Positions 8,597 to 16,472 of a DNA stretch of 64,000 nt are shown piece after piece. A model generated the notes under the pieces. That model saw only the letters and a program-made list of their open reading frames with translations, searched no databases and was not told the DNA's origin. Both the position numbers and the translations under genes were made by a program. Source of the DNA: Roseovarius carneus (GTDB lineage: Bacteria; Pseudomonadota; Alphaproteobacteria; Rhodobacterales; Rhodobacteraceae). Numbering within the stretch: the first letter of the stretch is position 1; every line of letters begins with the position of its first letter. The DNA lies in assembly GCF_020141465.1 (NCBI RefSeq), contig NZ_JAHSPD010000001.1, forward strand, positions 2,586,374-2,650,373, written 5' to 3'.

Positions 8597-11104
8597 TCAC
8601 CCATCCTTGCGGATCACCTCGTTTTTCGGATCATAGGGGCTGTCTTCGGTCACGGTCGCGTCCCAAAGCTGGTCCATGATCTTGACCTTCAGCACATTGC
8701 CCGGCACCACCAGTTCGGGCCGGATATAGCCCATGCCGATGCTCTTGCCGAACACCACCGAATAACCGCCAGATGTCAGCCGCCCAACACGCTCGCCGCC
8801 CGCCGTATAAAGCACTTCACGGCCCCATGGATCGGCACCCTCAGGCCCGTCGATCAAGAAAGTGCAGCATTTCACCCGCATGCCTGTTTCCTCAAGCGCC
8901 GCCTTGCCGTGGAAGTCCTTGCCCAGATCGACAAAACGCGGCAGATCGGCCTCCAGAGGCGTGGCGTCCCGGCCAAGCTCATTGCCGAATGCGCGGTAGG
9001 ATTTCTCCTGCCGGAGCCAGTTTTGCGCCCGCGCCCCCACCAGCTTTAGCCCATGCGGCTTGCCCGCCTCCTCCAGTAGGTCAAAGAGATAGTTCTGCAT
9101 CTCCATCGGGTGATGCAGCTCCCACCCAAGCTCGCCGGTATAGGCCACGCGGATCGCGTTCACAGGGCACATGCCCAGCTCGATGGGCTTTGCGCTGAGC
9201 CACGGGAAGCGTTTGTTGCTGAGCGCCGTGGCGGGGTCCGCATCCTTGATCACAGCATTCAGCACATCGCGTGATTTCGGCCCTGCGATGGCGAAAACGC
9301 CCCATTGCGTGGTCACGTCCTGAATTTCGATATAGCCAAACTCAGCCGCTTTATCCTCAACCGCCTTGCGCAGGAAATCGGCGTCATACTCAGTCCACGC
9401 ACCGGCAGAGACGAGGTAATAGTGATCCTCGCCCAGCCGCACGATGGTGTATTCCGTGCGCGTGGTGCCATGCGCGGTCAGCGCGTAGGTCAGATTGATC
9501 CGGCCCACGCGGGGCAGCTTGTTACAGGTGAACCAATCGAGAAACGCAGTCGCGCCCGGTCCCTTGACCACATGTTTGGTGAAGGTCGTGGCGTCGATCA
9601 AGCCAACGCCGTGCCGAACCGCCTCGGCCTCCGCCTTCGCGTGCTCCCACCAGCCGCCCCGGCGAAAGCTGCGCGCGTCATGGTCGAAACTTTCCGGCGC
9701 ATCCAGAGGCCCGAAATAATTGGGCCGCTCCCAGCCATTCACCCAGCCGAATTGCGCGCCACGCGCCTTTTGGCGGTCATAAGCGGGCGCGGTGCGCAGG
9801 GGACGGCAGGCGGGCCGCTCCTCATCGGGGTGATGCAAGACATAGACGTGGTCGTAGCATTCCTCGTTCTTGCGCGCGGCAAACTCGGTGGTCATCCACG
9901 ACTGGCTGTAGCGTTTGGGATCAAGCGAAGCCATGTCGATCTCAGCCTCTCCCTCCACCATCAGCTGCGCGAGGTAATACCCCGTGCCGCCTGCCGCCGT
10001 GATGCCGAAGCTAAAGCCCTCGGCCACCCACATATTGCGCAGGCCAGGGGCCGGACCGACCAGCGGATTGCCATCGGGCGTATAACAAATCGGCCCGTTG
10101 AAATCATCCTTGAGACCCACCTCCTCCGACGACGGCAGTCGGTGGATCATCGACATATATTCTTCCTCGATCCGCTCCAGATCGAGGGGGAAGAGGTCGG
10201 CGCGGAAGCTGTCCGGTACGCCGAATTCAAACCGCGCGGGCGCGCCCTGCTCATAAGGGCCGAGGATCCAGCCACCGCGCTCTTCGCGCACATACCATTT
10301 GGCGTCCGCATCGCGCAAAACGGGATGCTCCGCGCCGCCCTGCTGGCGGTAGGCCACAAGCGCGGGGTCAGGCTCAGTCACGATAAACTGATGCTCCACG
10401 GGGATGGCGGGCACCTTGATCCCGAGCATCTTGGCCGTGCGCTGCGCGTGGTTGCCCGACGCCGTGACGACATGCTCGGCGGAGATCACGATCTGCTCGT
10501 CCGAAGGGATCAGGTTGCCGCCCTTCTCCACCATCTTGGTGCAGGTGACATCCCAGTGATCGCCCTTCCACGCAAACCCGTCCGCCTGCCATTTGCGCTC
10601 GATAATAGCCCCATGCTGACGTGCGCCCTTGGCCATCGCCATGGTCACATCGGCGGGGTTAATGTAGCCATCGGTGGGGTGATAGATCGCGCCGACCAGA
10701 TCCTCGGTGCGCACCAGCGGCCAACGCTCCTTGATCTGCGCAGGGCTCATCCACGCGTAAGGCACATCGCAGGTCTCGGCGGTGGAGGCGTAGAGCATAT
10801 ACTCATCCATCCGCGCCTGGCTCTGCGCCATGCGTAGGTTGCCCACCACGGAAAACCCCGCGTTGAGCCCGGTCTCCGCCTCAAGCGCCTTATAAAAATC
10901 GACCGAGTATTTGTGGATATGGGTGGTGGCGTAGGACATGTTGAACAAAGGCAAAAGCCCCGCCGCATGCCATGTGGAGCCCGAAGTCAGCTCATCACGT
11001 TCCAAAAGCATCACATCGTCCCAGCCCGCCTTCGCGAGATGATAGGCAATCGACGTGCCGACGGCACCACCGCCGACGACAAGGGCTTTGACTTGGGTTT
11101 TCAT
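8597..11104 (-). CDS. Dimethylglycine/sarcosine dehydrogenase-like FAD protein with C-terminal GcvT domain
   Basis: About 835 residues in the layout of dimethylglycine dehydrogenase. An N-terminal DAO-type FAD domain (VVGGGAVGTSIAYHLA, then STWHAAGLLPLF, where the His is the usual covalent flavin site) occupies roughly residues 1-420. A GcvT/aminomethyltransferase domain follows at about 460-830 (e.g. GELGWELHHPMEM, LRQEKSYRAFGNEL). Such enzymes oxidatively demethylate N-methylated glycines and pass the C1 unit to tetrahydrofolate. I start at MKTQVKALVV because it opens the FAD domain; an in-frame ATG eight codons upstream is possible. It plausibly acts downstream of the Rieske demethylase cluster. 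Confidence 0.9.
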   Translation of the reverse strand: MKTQVKALVVGGGAVGTSIAYHLAKAGWDDVMLLERDELTSGSTWHAAGLLPLFNMSYATTHIHKYSVDFYKALEAETGLNAGFSVVGNLRMAQSQARMDEYMLYASTAETCDVPYAWMSPAQIKERWPLVRTEDLVGAIYHPTDGYINPADVTMAMAKGARQHGAIIERKWQADGFAWKGDHWDVTCTKMVEKGGNLIPSDEQIVISAEHVVTASGNHAQRTAKMLGIKVPAIPVEHQFIVTEPDPALVAYRQQGGAEHPVLRDADAKWYVREERGGWILGPYEQGAPARFEFGVPDSFRADLFPLDLERIEEEYMSMIHRLPSSEEVGLKDDFNGPICYTPDGNPLVGPAPGLRNMWVAEGFSFGITAAGGTGYYLAQLMVEGEAEIDMASLDPKRYSQSWMTTEFAARKNEECYDHVYVLHHPDEERPACRPLRTAPAYDRQKARGAQFGWVNGWERPNYFGPLDAPESFDHDARSFRRGGWWEHAKAEAEAVRHGVGLIDATTFTKHVVKGPGATAFLDWFTCNKLPRVGRINLTYALTAHGTTRTEYTIVRLGEDHYYLVSAGAWTEYDADFLRKAVEDKAAEFGYIEIQDVTTQWGVFAIAGPKSRDVLNAVIKDADPATALSNKRFPWLSAKPIELGMCPVNAIRVAYTGELGWELHHPMEMQNYLFDLLEEAGKPHGLKLVGARAQNWLRQEKSYRAFGNELGRDATPLEADLPRFVDLGKDFHGKAALEETGMRVKCCTFLIDGPEGADPWGREVLYTAGGERVGRLTSGGYSVVFGKSIGMGYIRPELVVPGNVLKVKIMDQLWDATVTEDSPYDPKNEVIRKDG

Positions 11105-11210
11105 GGGATGCGCGCTCCGGCTGGGCATAACTCTTGGCCCGTTCTATCACGGCCACAAATCGCGGTGCAGCCCAGCCGACCAAAGGCCGCACAAAACCGA
11201 CCTGCTGCGT

Positions 11211-11867
11211 TTATTCCCCCCTCAGCGCGGCATCGAGACCCGCCAAAGGGAAATAAGGCGCAAGGATGCCGCGCAACTCGGCCCGGCGGGGGTTTTGCGG
11301 ATCATAGAGCGCATGGCACAGGTAATCCTCCAAAAGGGCCGCCTGCTGCTCGTAGCCAAAATCGAGAAAAGTTCCCTCCTCACCCGGCACGTAAAAGTAA
11401 GGATCCATCATCACAATGCTCTCGAAGGCCGCGCGCGCCGGGCGGTATCCGGTCAGCTTGCGGTTTTGCCATTGCCAGACATGGACAAGCTCATGCGCAA
11501 AGATAAGCGCTTGCGGGAAAAGCGCACCCTCAGGCCAGCCCTCGGACATATCGGTGCGGTAGAGCCCCTCGATAAAATGCATGCGGTTATAAATGGCCCA
11601 AGCCGGCGGCGGGCCCGTGGAGGCCTGCGGCGCGGTGCGCGCGCAAAGGCCCGGACGCAGGCCGTCGCTGAGCGAGATAGGCGCGGCGCCGGTGGTCATC
11701 TCCGGCGGTGGGGAGAGGCCCAGCCCTTGGGTGACCCGCACCGCATCGGTGTCGAGCGTGGAGCCGAAAATATCCTGCGCCATCCGCGTCTCACCGTCGG
11801 TCAGCGGCCGTGCGCAGGCCGCAAGAAGCCCGACAAGGCACAACAAGGCCAAAGTGATCAGCCGCAC
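11211..11867 (-). CDS. Putative lipoprotein with HExxH metalloprotease-like motif
   Basis: A protein of about 218 residues with a short hydrophobic signal ending in the lipobox LLAAC, so it is probably a membrane-anchored lipoprotein. The middle carries AHELVHVWQWQ, a zincin-type HExxH motif, and a following YEQQAALLEDYL helix with a possible third ligand Glu. I chose a GTG start (VRLITLALL) because AAGGGGG lies eight bases upstream; an in-frame ATG 12 codons earlier has no clear ribosome site. I do not recognise the family. Similar secreted HExxH proteins are common and often of unknown activity. Confidence 0.7.
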   Translation of the reverse strand: MRLITLALLCLVGLLAACARPLTDGETRMAQDIFGSTLDTDAVRVTQGLGLSPPPEMTTGAAPISLSDGLRPGLCARTAPQASTGPPPAWAIYNRMHFIEGLYRTDMSEGWPEGALFPQALIFAHELVHVWQWQNRKLTGYRPARAAFESIVMMDPYFYVPGEEGTFLDFGYEQQAALLEDYLCHALYDPQNPRRAELRGILAPYFPLAGLDAALRGE

Positions 11868-12090
11868 ATGCAAAGCCCCCTTCGCTTTCTCATAGCGCAG
11901 CATTGCGCGGATCGTGGCAAAGGGAAAGGGCTGCGCCTATTCAGTGACGCACCAAAACGTGCCGCTTGGGGAGCGGCTTCTCTTTGCCTTTGAGTAATCC
12001 AGAAATCTTGTGGTCCATGCATGATATATAGCAGGGAAATAACTTCATATTTTTGAGCGTTTGCTACCTAGTACCGCAGGTTTGCGGCCA

Positions 12091-13911
12091 CTATTGCCCC
12101 AGCGCCAGCCCCTCACGGCGCGGATCAGCGCCCCCCGTCAGCCCATCCCGCACCGCGATTGCGTGCAGGCCCGAGTTGAGATCGCGCATATCGACGGCAA
12201 AGCCCATCTCCCTGAGCGGGCTAGCTAGAAGCTCCGCAGCCGTGCCCGCCTCCAGATCATAGGTGCCGAAACGATTGACGAGATGCGGCATGGACACCGC
12301 CGCCTGCACATCAAGTCCCCAGTCGAGATGAGCGATGATCGTCTTGGCCACGTAAGGGATGATCCGGCTGCCGCCCGGGCTGCCGATGATCAGACGCGGC
12401 GCGCCATCCTTGAGGACAATCGTGGGGGCCATCGACGAGCGTGGCCGCTTGCCCGGCTCCACCCGGTTGGCGATCGGCACACCGCCACGATGGCTGCGAA
12501 AGGAGAAATCCGTAAGCTCGTTATTGAGCAAGAAGCCACCCGCCATCAGCCGCGCACCAAACGCGTTCTCGATCGTGGTGGTCATCGACAGGGCGTTGCC
12601 ATAGCTGTCGACGATGGAGATATGCGAGGTCGACGGCAGCTCGCGCCCATCATCATCGGCAAGTTTGAGCGCGTGATCGAACTCAGGGCTTCCGGGCTCC
12701 ACCTCCGGCAGCGCCGTGTCGCGGTCCAGAAGCTGCGCGCGCTGGCCCAGATAGCCCTGCGCCAAAAGACCCTGAACAGGGACAGGCACAAAATCGCTAT
12801 CGGCGATGTAGCGGCCCCTATCGGCGAAGGCGAGGCGTGAGGCATCCCCGATCAACCGCCACGCCTCGGCGCTCTCAGGCCCCATCGCGGCCAGATCAAA
12901 GCCCTCCAGAAGGCCCAAGGTCTGTCCCACGCTGATCGCGCCCGACGATGGCGGGCCCATCCCGCAGACCTCATGATCGCGGTAAGGCGCGCAGACAGCC
13001 GGGCGTGCCTTGACCGCATAGAGCGCCATATCCGCAGCACTCAGAAGGCCCGGATTGCCCTCGGCGGTTTGCACGGCTTGCACGATCTGACGGGCGATTT
13101 CGCCTGTGTAAAATGGCTCGGCCCCGTCCTTGGCAAATGCCTCAAGTGACGCGGCATAGGCCGGGTTGACCAAAATTTGTCCCGCCTCAAGCGGCGCCCC
13201 GCCGGGCAGGAAATAGTCCCTTGTCGCGGCATAACGGCTGAGGCTTTCGGCGTTTTGCCGGATCGACGATGCCATGCGTGGGGAGACCACAAAGCCCTTC
13301 TCAGCATGCCAAAGCGCCTCAGTAAACAGACTTCTCCACTCCGCACGGCCCCAGCGCCGATGCGCCTCCTCCAGCAATTTAGGCGTGCCCGGCACACCCA
13401 CCGAACGCCCACCGATCACCGCATCGAAAAACCCCAAAGGCTCGCCTTCGGCATCCAGAAAGAGGCGCGGTGTGGCGGCCAGCGGCGCGGTTTCGCGCCC
13501 GTCCAACGTGGTGAGCGCGCGCGTCTCCGCATCCCACCAGACCAAAAAGGCCCCGCCACCAAGGCCAGAGCTTTGCGGCTCTACCAGTCCAAGGACAAGC
13601 TGCACCGCGACCATCGCATCGGCGGCCGTCCCACCCGAGGCAAGAACCCGCGCGCCCGCCTCCGAGGCGAGCGGGTTGGCGGCGACAACCATCCAGTCCC
13701 GCGCACGCACAGGCGGCTCGGCACCGGGCGGGACATCGGCTGAAGGCAAGGGACTGGTGACGATCTCTGGCGCTGGTTCCGTGCGCCCTTCCGGCGCGCT
13801 TTCCGTGCGCGCCTCCGGCGCGACATCATCAGCCACCTCTTGCGCCAGCCCCGGCGCGGCCCCAAACCCAAGAGAGATACACACCAACCACGCCGCAAAA
13901 CTCCGCGTCAT
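12091..13911 (-). CDS. ggt: Gamma-glutamyltransferase (glutathione hydrolase) proenzyme
   Basis: A 606-residue secreted Ntn-hydrolase precursor. It has an N-terminal signal peptide ending near GLAQ, then a proline/acid-rich linker. The family blocks are ASGGTAADAMVAVQLVLGLVEPQ, split in two here, and SSGLGGGAFLVWWD. The predicted autocleavage Thr is in PSTSHISIVD, followed by TTTIENAFGARL and GSPGGSRII. It would hydrolyse or transfer the gamma-glutamyl group of glutathione in the periplasm. AAGGAG sits six bases before the chosen ATG but directly abuts an alternative ATG two codons earlier, which decides the start. It is monocistronic. Confidence 0.92.
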   Translation of the reverse strand: MTRSFAAWLVCISLGFGAAPGLAQEVADDVAPEARTESAPEGRTEPAPEIVTSPLPSADVPPGAEPPVRARDWMVVAANPLASEAGARVLASGGTAADAMVAVQLVLGLVEPQSSGLGGGAFLVWWDAETRALTTLDGRETAPLAATPRLFLDAEGEPLGFFDAVIGGRSVGVPGTPKLLEEAHRRWGRAEWRSLFTEALWHAEKGFVVSPRMASSIRQNAESLSRYAATRDYFLPGGAPLEAGQILVNPAYAASLEAFAKDGAEPFYTGEIARQIVQAVQTAEGNPGLLSAADMALYAVKARPAVCAPYRDHEVCGMGPPSSGAISVGQTLGLLEGFDLAAMGPESAEAWRLIGDASRLAFADRGRYIADSDFVPVPVQGLLAQGYLGQRAQLLDRDTALPEVEPGSPEFDHALKLADDDGRELPSTSHISIVDSYGNALSMTTTIENAFGARLMAGGFLLNNELTDFSFRSHRGGVPIANRVEPGKRPRSSMAPTIVLKDGAPRLIIGSPGGSRIIPYVAKTIIAHLDWGLDVQAAVSMPHLVNRFGTYDLEAGTAAELLASPLREMGFAVDMRDLNSGLHAIAVRDGLTGGADPRREGLALGQ

Positions 13912-13954
13912 GAACATCTCCTTATCTACGTCTCTGTCCCCCGAACCCGTTCCC

Positions 13955-14071
13955 CTAGAGCGTATCGCGTCTAACTGGATTCAAGTATTCATCGGGCCGG
14001 GCGAGGCAGCGCTTGCGAAGCATAACGCGTTCGCTCGGTCCGGTGAATTCAATTGACGCGACACGCTTTAG
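13955..14071. repeat. Imperfect inverted-repeat element (MITE-like), about 117 bp
   Basis: Left arm CTAGAGCGTATCGCGTCTAA begins at 13955 and continues to about 13983. The right arm, 14044-14071, is nearly its reverse complement (reads CTAAAGCGTGTCGCGTCAAT on the minus strand). The arms are about 28 bases with five or six mismatches and enclose about 60 bases that can also fold partly. Similar CGTGTCGCGT-containing palindromic repeats are scattered in alphaproteobacterial genomes. The right end contains the TAA stop codon of the neighbouring 2-hydroxyacid dehydrogenase. No transposase is encoded. Confidence 0.65.
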
Positions 14072-15054
14072 AGCATTGCAGGCACCACCAGATCCGGTGG
14101 GCGGTGACCGTCGTCAAATGTCTTGATGTTGAGCAGAACTTTCTCGCCCATCTCAAGACGCCCCTCCTGAGTGGCCGAGGCCATATGCGGCAAGAGCACG
14201 ACATTGCGCAACTCACGCAGGCGCGGATTGGCCTCAGCGCCATGCTCATAAACGTCCAGTCCCGCGCCCGCGATCTCGCCCGCGCGCAGCATCCGTGTGA
14301 GCGCGTTCTGGTCGATCACTTCTCCGCGCGAGGTGTTCACGATCACCGCGTCCGGTTTCATAAGACGTAGCCGCCGGGCGTTCATCAAATGGAACGTCGA
14401 GGGCGTATGCGGGCAATTCACGCTGATCACATCCATCCGCGCGACCATCTGATCAAGGCTCTCCCAATAGCGCGCGCCGAGCGCCTCTTCCGTCTCGGGG
14501 CGCAGGCGTTTGCGGTTATGATAGTGAATGTCCATGCCAAACGCGCGCGCGCGCAGCGCCACCGCCTGCCCCACCCGGCCAAGCCCGAGGATACCAAGCC
14601 GCCGCCCGGAAACCCGCCCGCCCAGAAGCGCCGTGGGCGACCAGCCATCCCATTTGCCCTCCTGCATCAGGCTCAGCCCCTCGGGGATACGCCGCAGCAC
14701 AGACAGGATCAGCGCCATCGTCATATCCGCCGTATCCTCGGCCGAGACGCCGGGCGTGTTGGAGACCAAAATCCCCCGCTGACGCGCCGTGGCGACATCG
14801 ATGTGATCCACGCCTGCGCCGTAATTCGCAATCAGCTTCAGCCGCTCCCCCGCCTGCCCGATCAGCCCCGCATCAATCCTGTCGCCAAGACTGGAGACCA
14901 CGACATCCGCCTCTTGCAACGCCGCGCCAAGCTCCGCGCGGTCCATTTGCGCATCATCTTCCGACAGGCGCACATCAAACAGCTCCGACAAACGCGCCTC
15001 AACCGGCGCGGGCAAGCGTCGCGTTACGACAACACTCAAGCGTTGCTTTGCCAC
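14068..15054 (-). CDS. D-isomer-specific 2-hydroxyacid dehydrogenase (glyoxylate/hydroxypyruvate reductase-like)
   Basis: A 328-residue NAD(P)-dependent oxidoreductase. The nucleotide-binding motif GILGLGRVGQAVALRARAFG lies near residue 155. The catalytic Arg is in VNTSRGEVID, Glu in GLDVYEHGAEANP and His in LLPHMASATQEG, the order typical of GyaR/GhrB. I start at a GTG (VAKQRLSVVV) because AGGAGGAG lies seven bases upstream; a TTG eight codons further up is inside that ribosome site. It probably reduces glyoxylate or hydroxypyruvate. Its TAA stop lies within the inverted-repeat element. Confidence 0.88.
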   Translation of the reverse strand: MAKQRLSVVVTRRLPAPVEARLSELFDVRLSEDDAQMDRAELGAALQEADVVVSSLGDRIDAGLIGQAGERLKLIANYGAGVDHIDVATARQRGILVSNTPGVSAEDTADMTMALILSVLRRIPEGLSLMQEGKWDGWSPTALLGGRVSGRRLGILGLGRVGQAVALRARAFGMDIHYHNRKRLRPETEEALGARYWESLDQMVARMDVISVNCPHTPSTFHLMNARRLRLMKPDAVIVNTSRGEVIDQNALTRMLRAGEIAGAGLDVYEHGAEANPRLRELRNVVLLPHMASATQEGRLEMGEKVLLNIKTFDDGHRPPDLVVPAML

Positions 15055-15156
15055 TTCGGCTCTCCTCCTGCTTTCCAACGGCCTCTCTTGCTGGCAGAGT
15101 GGCGCAGGAATGGACGGGGCACAAGAACCCCGCGCAAGTTACGGGCACTTTCAACG

Positions 15157-15657
15157 ATGAAACCTCTCGCCACATCGCTCTTGGCGCTGGCCCTTATGCT
15201 GGTGCTCCCTGCAAGCCTCGCCGCAGAAGAGCGCGGCTCGGTCACCAATTTGCCGATCCCGCGATATGTCTCCATGAAGGCCTCTGAGGCCAATGTGCGG
15301 CGCGGGCCCTCGCGTACCCACCGGATCGACTGGATATTCAAACGGCGCGACACGCCCCTTCTCATCACCGCAGAACATGGCCATTGGCGCCGCATTCAGG
15401 ACCGTGACGGCGCGGGCGGATGGATGCACTATACGCTGCTGTCCGGTGTGCGCACCGTGATCGTCGAGACCGACATGCTTGAGATGCGCGCTCAGCCACA
15501 GCCCGATGCCCAGCCCGTGGCGCAGCTTGAACTGGGCGTGATCGCCCGCATCGAGGAATGCGACGAGACATGGTGCCGCCTGCGCGCCGCCACGCACCGT
15601 GGGTGGGTTGAAAAGCAGCACCTATGGGGCGTCGCACCAGGTGAGATCGTGGACTGA
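15157..15657 (+). CDS. Secreted SH3-domain protein
   Basis: A 166-residue protein with a signal peptide (LATSLLALALMLVLPASLAA) and two bacterial SH3-like modules. The first is at about residues 42-95 (ANVRRGPSRTHRIDW to GWMHYTLLSG), the second at about 105-160 (EMRAQPQPDAQPVA to GWVEKQHLWG). This arrangement matches the COG3807-type periplasmic SH3 proteins that are common in alphaproteobacteria and thought to bind cell-wall peptides. It is divergent from the hydroxyacid dehydrogenase gene, with about 100 bases of shared promoter region. The molecular function is not established. Confidence 0.85.
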   Translation: MKPLATSLLALALMLVLPASLAAEERGSVTNLPIPRYVSMKASEANVRRGPSRTHRIDWIFKRRDTPLLITAEHGHWRRIQDRDGAGGWMHYTLLSGVRTVIVETDMLEMRAQPQPDAQPVAQLELGVIARIEECDETWCRLRAATHRGWVEKQHLWGVAPGEIVD

Positions 15658-15762
15658 TTGCGTGAGCATGCGCCGCAAATGTGAGGCCATTTAACCCAGG
15701 GCAGTTTTTTGAAAACCGGGCTTGCGCCCCTGCCGCTTGCGGACTATTTAACGGCCCACAGT

Positions 15763-15837
15763 TGGGATGTAGCCAAGTGGTAAGGCATCTGTTTTTGGTA
15801 CAGAGTACCGTAGGTTCGAATCCTACCATCCCAGCCA
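15763..15837 (+). tRNA. tRNA-Gln (anticodon TTG)
   Basis: The cloverleaf is visible: acceptor arm TGGGATG pairs with CATCCCA, the D arm is GCCAAGTGGTAAGGC, and the anticodon stem-loop CTGTTTTTGGTACAG gives anticodon TTG. The T arm is GTAGGTTCGAATCCTAC. The discriminator G is followed by an encoded CCA. The unpaired-like first U is normal for glutamine tRNAs. Confidence 0.95.
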
Positions 15838-15913
15838 TTTTTCAAGACACAGTTAAGAGATACGGAATCTTGTCTGGGCTGCAAGCTTAGGCGTGTTGTC
15901 TTTGTGTGGAGGT

Positions 15914-16036
15914 CTAAAGGGTTGGCTCAAAGCTAGGTAGTGGGTCAGTTTCTTCGCCAGTTGCAATCCTGCCGATCATTACGGCAAGGCCGATGGCGTC
16001 GGCGGGCCGCTTCTCGCCCTTTGGTCCTTTATGCAT
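15914..16036 (-). CDS. Small conserved-looking protein, 40 residues
   Basis: A short frame, ATG to TAG, encoding a 40-residue protein beginning MHKGPKGEKRPADAIG and containing LAVMIGRIATGEE. Its ATG overlaps the stop of the upstream small gene (ATGCATAA), so it is translationally coupled. The KRPADxIGxAVxxxRIATGE pattern resembles, from memory, short alphaproteobacterial proteins of unknown function often found beside mobile elements. The C-terminal codons run into one arm of an imperfect inverted repeat. The function is unknown. Confidence 0.5.
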   Translation of the reverse strand: MHKGPKGEKRPADAIGLAVMIGRIATGEETDPLPSFEPTL

Positions 16037-16304
16037 CGTCTTGCATCTCATCATATTGGCGGATCAATTCTTTTAAAAAATCAATCGTAGCGAAGACTCC
16101 ATCGCGCTTAGAGGCTACTAGTGCAGGATCAGTTTGCCGCTCTATGTCCTGCCACTGGACTTTGATGCCATCGAGGTGACATTCAATCTCAATAGCTAAT
16201 TTCTCTTTTTCGGTCATAACTTGGCCCTCACGCTTTGAGCTAAGCATAACATAGGATCAGGCCGGACAAGATTCAAATTTCAGACTGAGACACTACCCAA
16301 AGCT
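15929..16304. repeat. Imperfect inverted repeat bracketing two small genes
   Basis: The left arm at 15929-15949 (AAAGCTAGGTAGTGGGTCAGT) is split by the limit here as AAAGCTAGGTAGTGG plus GTCAGT. It is an imperfect inverse of 16284-16304 (ACTGAGACACTACCCAAAGC plus T). The conserved core is GGTAGTG-NN-TCAGT, 12 of 14 matching. The arms bracket most of the two coupled small minus-strand genes. This could be the ends of a small non-autonomous mobile element, but arm identity is modest and no target duplication was found. Confidence 0.3.
16029..16217 (-). CDS. Hypothetical protein, 62 residues
   Basis: A charged, mostly helical 62-residue protein (MTEKEKLAIEIECHLDGI ... FLKELIRQYDEMQDDA). I chose the ATG with GAGGG seven bases upstream; an open frame ten codons longer lacks a ribosome site. 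No family is recognised. The pattern of two helices with heptad-like hydrophobics could form a small helical bundle. It is the upstream member of a two-gene unit with the 40-residue protein, overlapping it by eight bases. Base composition is lower in GC than the neighbours. Confidence 0.55.
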   Translation of the reverse strand: MTEKEKLAIEIECHLDGIKVQWQDIERQTDPALVASKRDGVFATIDFLKELIRQYDEMQDDA

Positions 16305-16395
16305 AAGCAGTACAACAACCATACCGACACAGCCTTGTGATGCAATCACATTGGACAAAGGGCCGTAGTGCCAGCCCAATGCTTGAGACGTAAAG

Positions 16396-16472
16396 TGACC
16401 CCAGAAAACTGGACCGTGCGTTAAGGTGTATCCAGCCCTTTTGGAAGGACACGAGAATGACAAAGCGCCGGG
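16396..16472 (+). mobile_element. Probable IS3-family remnant (left end and first codons of orfA)
   Basis: TGACCCCAGAAAACTGGACC at the left resembles terminal sequence of IS3-group insertion sequences. About 60 bases later an ATG with GGAAGGACACGAGA upstream opens MTKRR, the usual start of an IS3 OrfA. The frame then departs at once from transposase sequence and becomes the 3' end of the convergent DUF3047-like gene. So only the end and leader of the element remain, if the reading is right. The recognition is by pattern memory and needs a database check. Confidence 0.4.

Noticed and set aside
9305..10837. 510-codon plus-strand open frame opposite the dimethylglycine dehydrogenase-like gene
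   Set aside because: Antisense shadow in GC-rich DNA; the minus strand carries the complete FAD and GcvT motifs.
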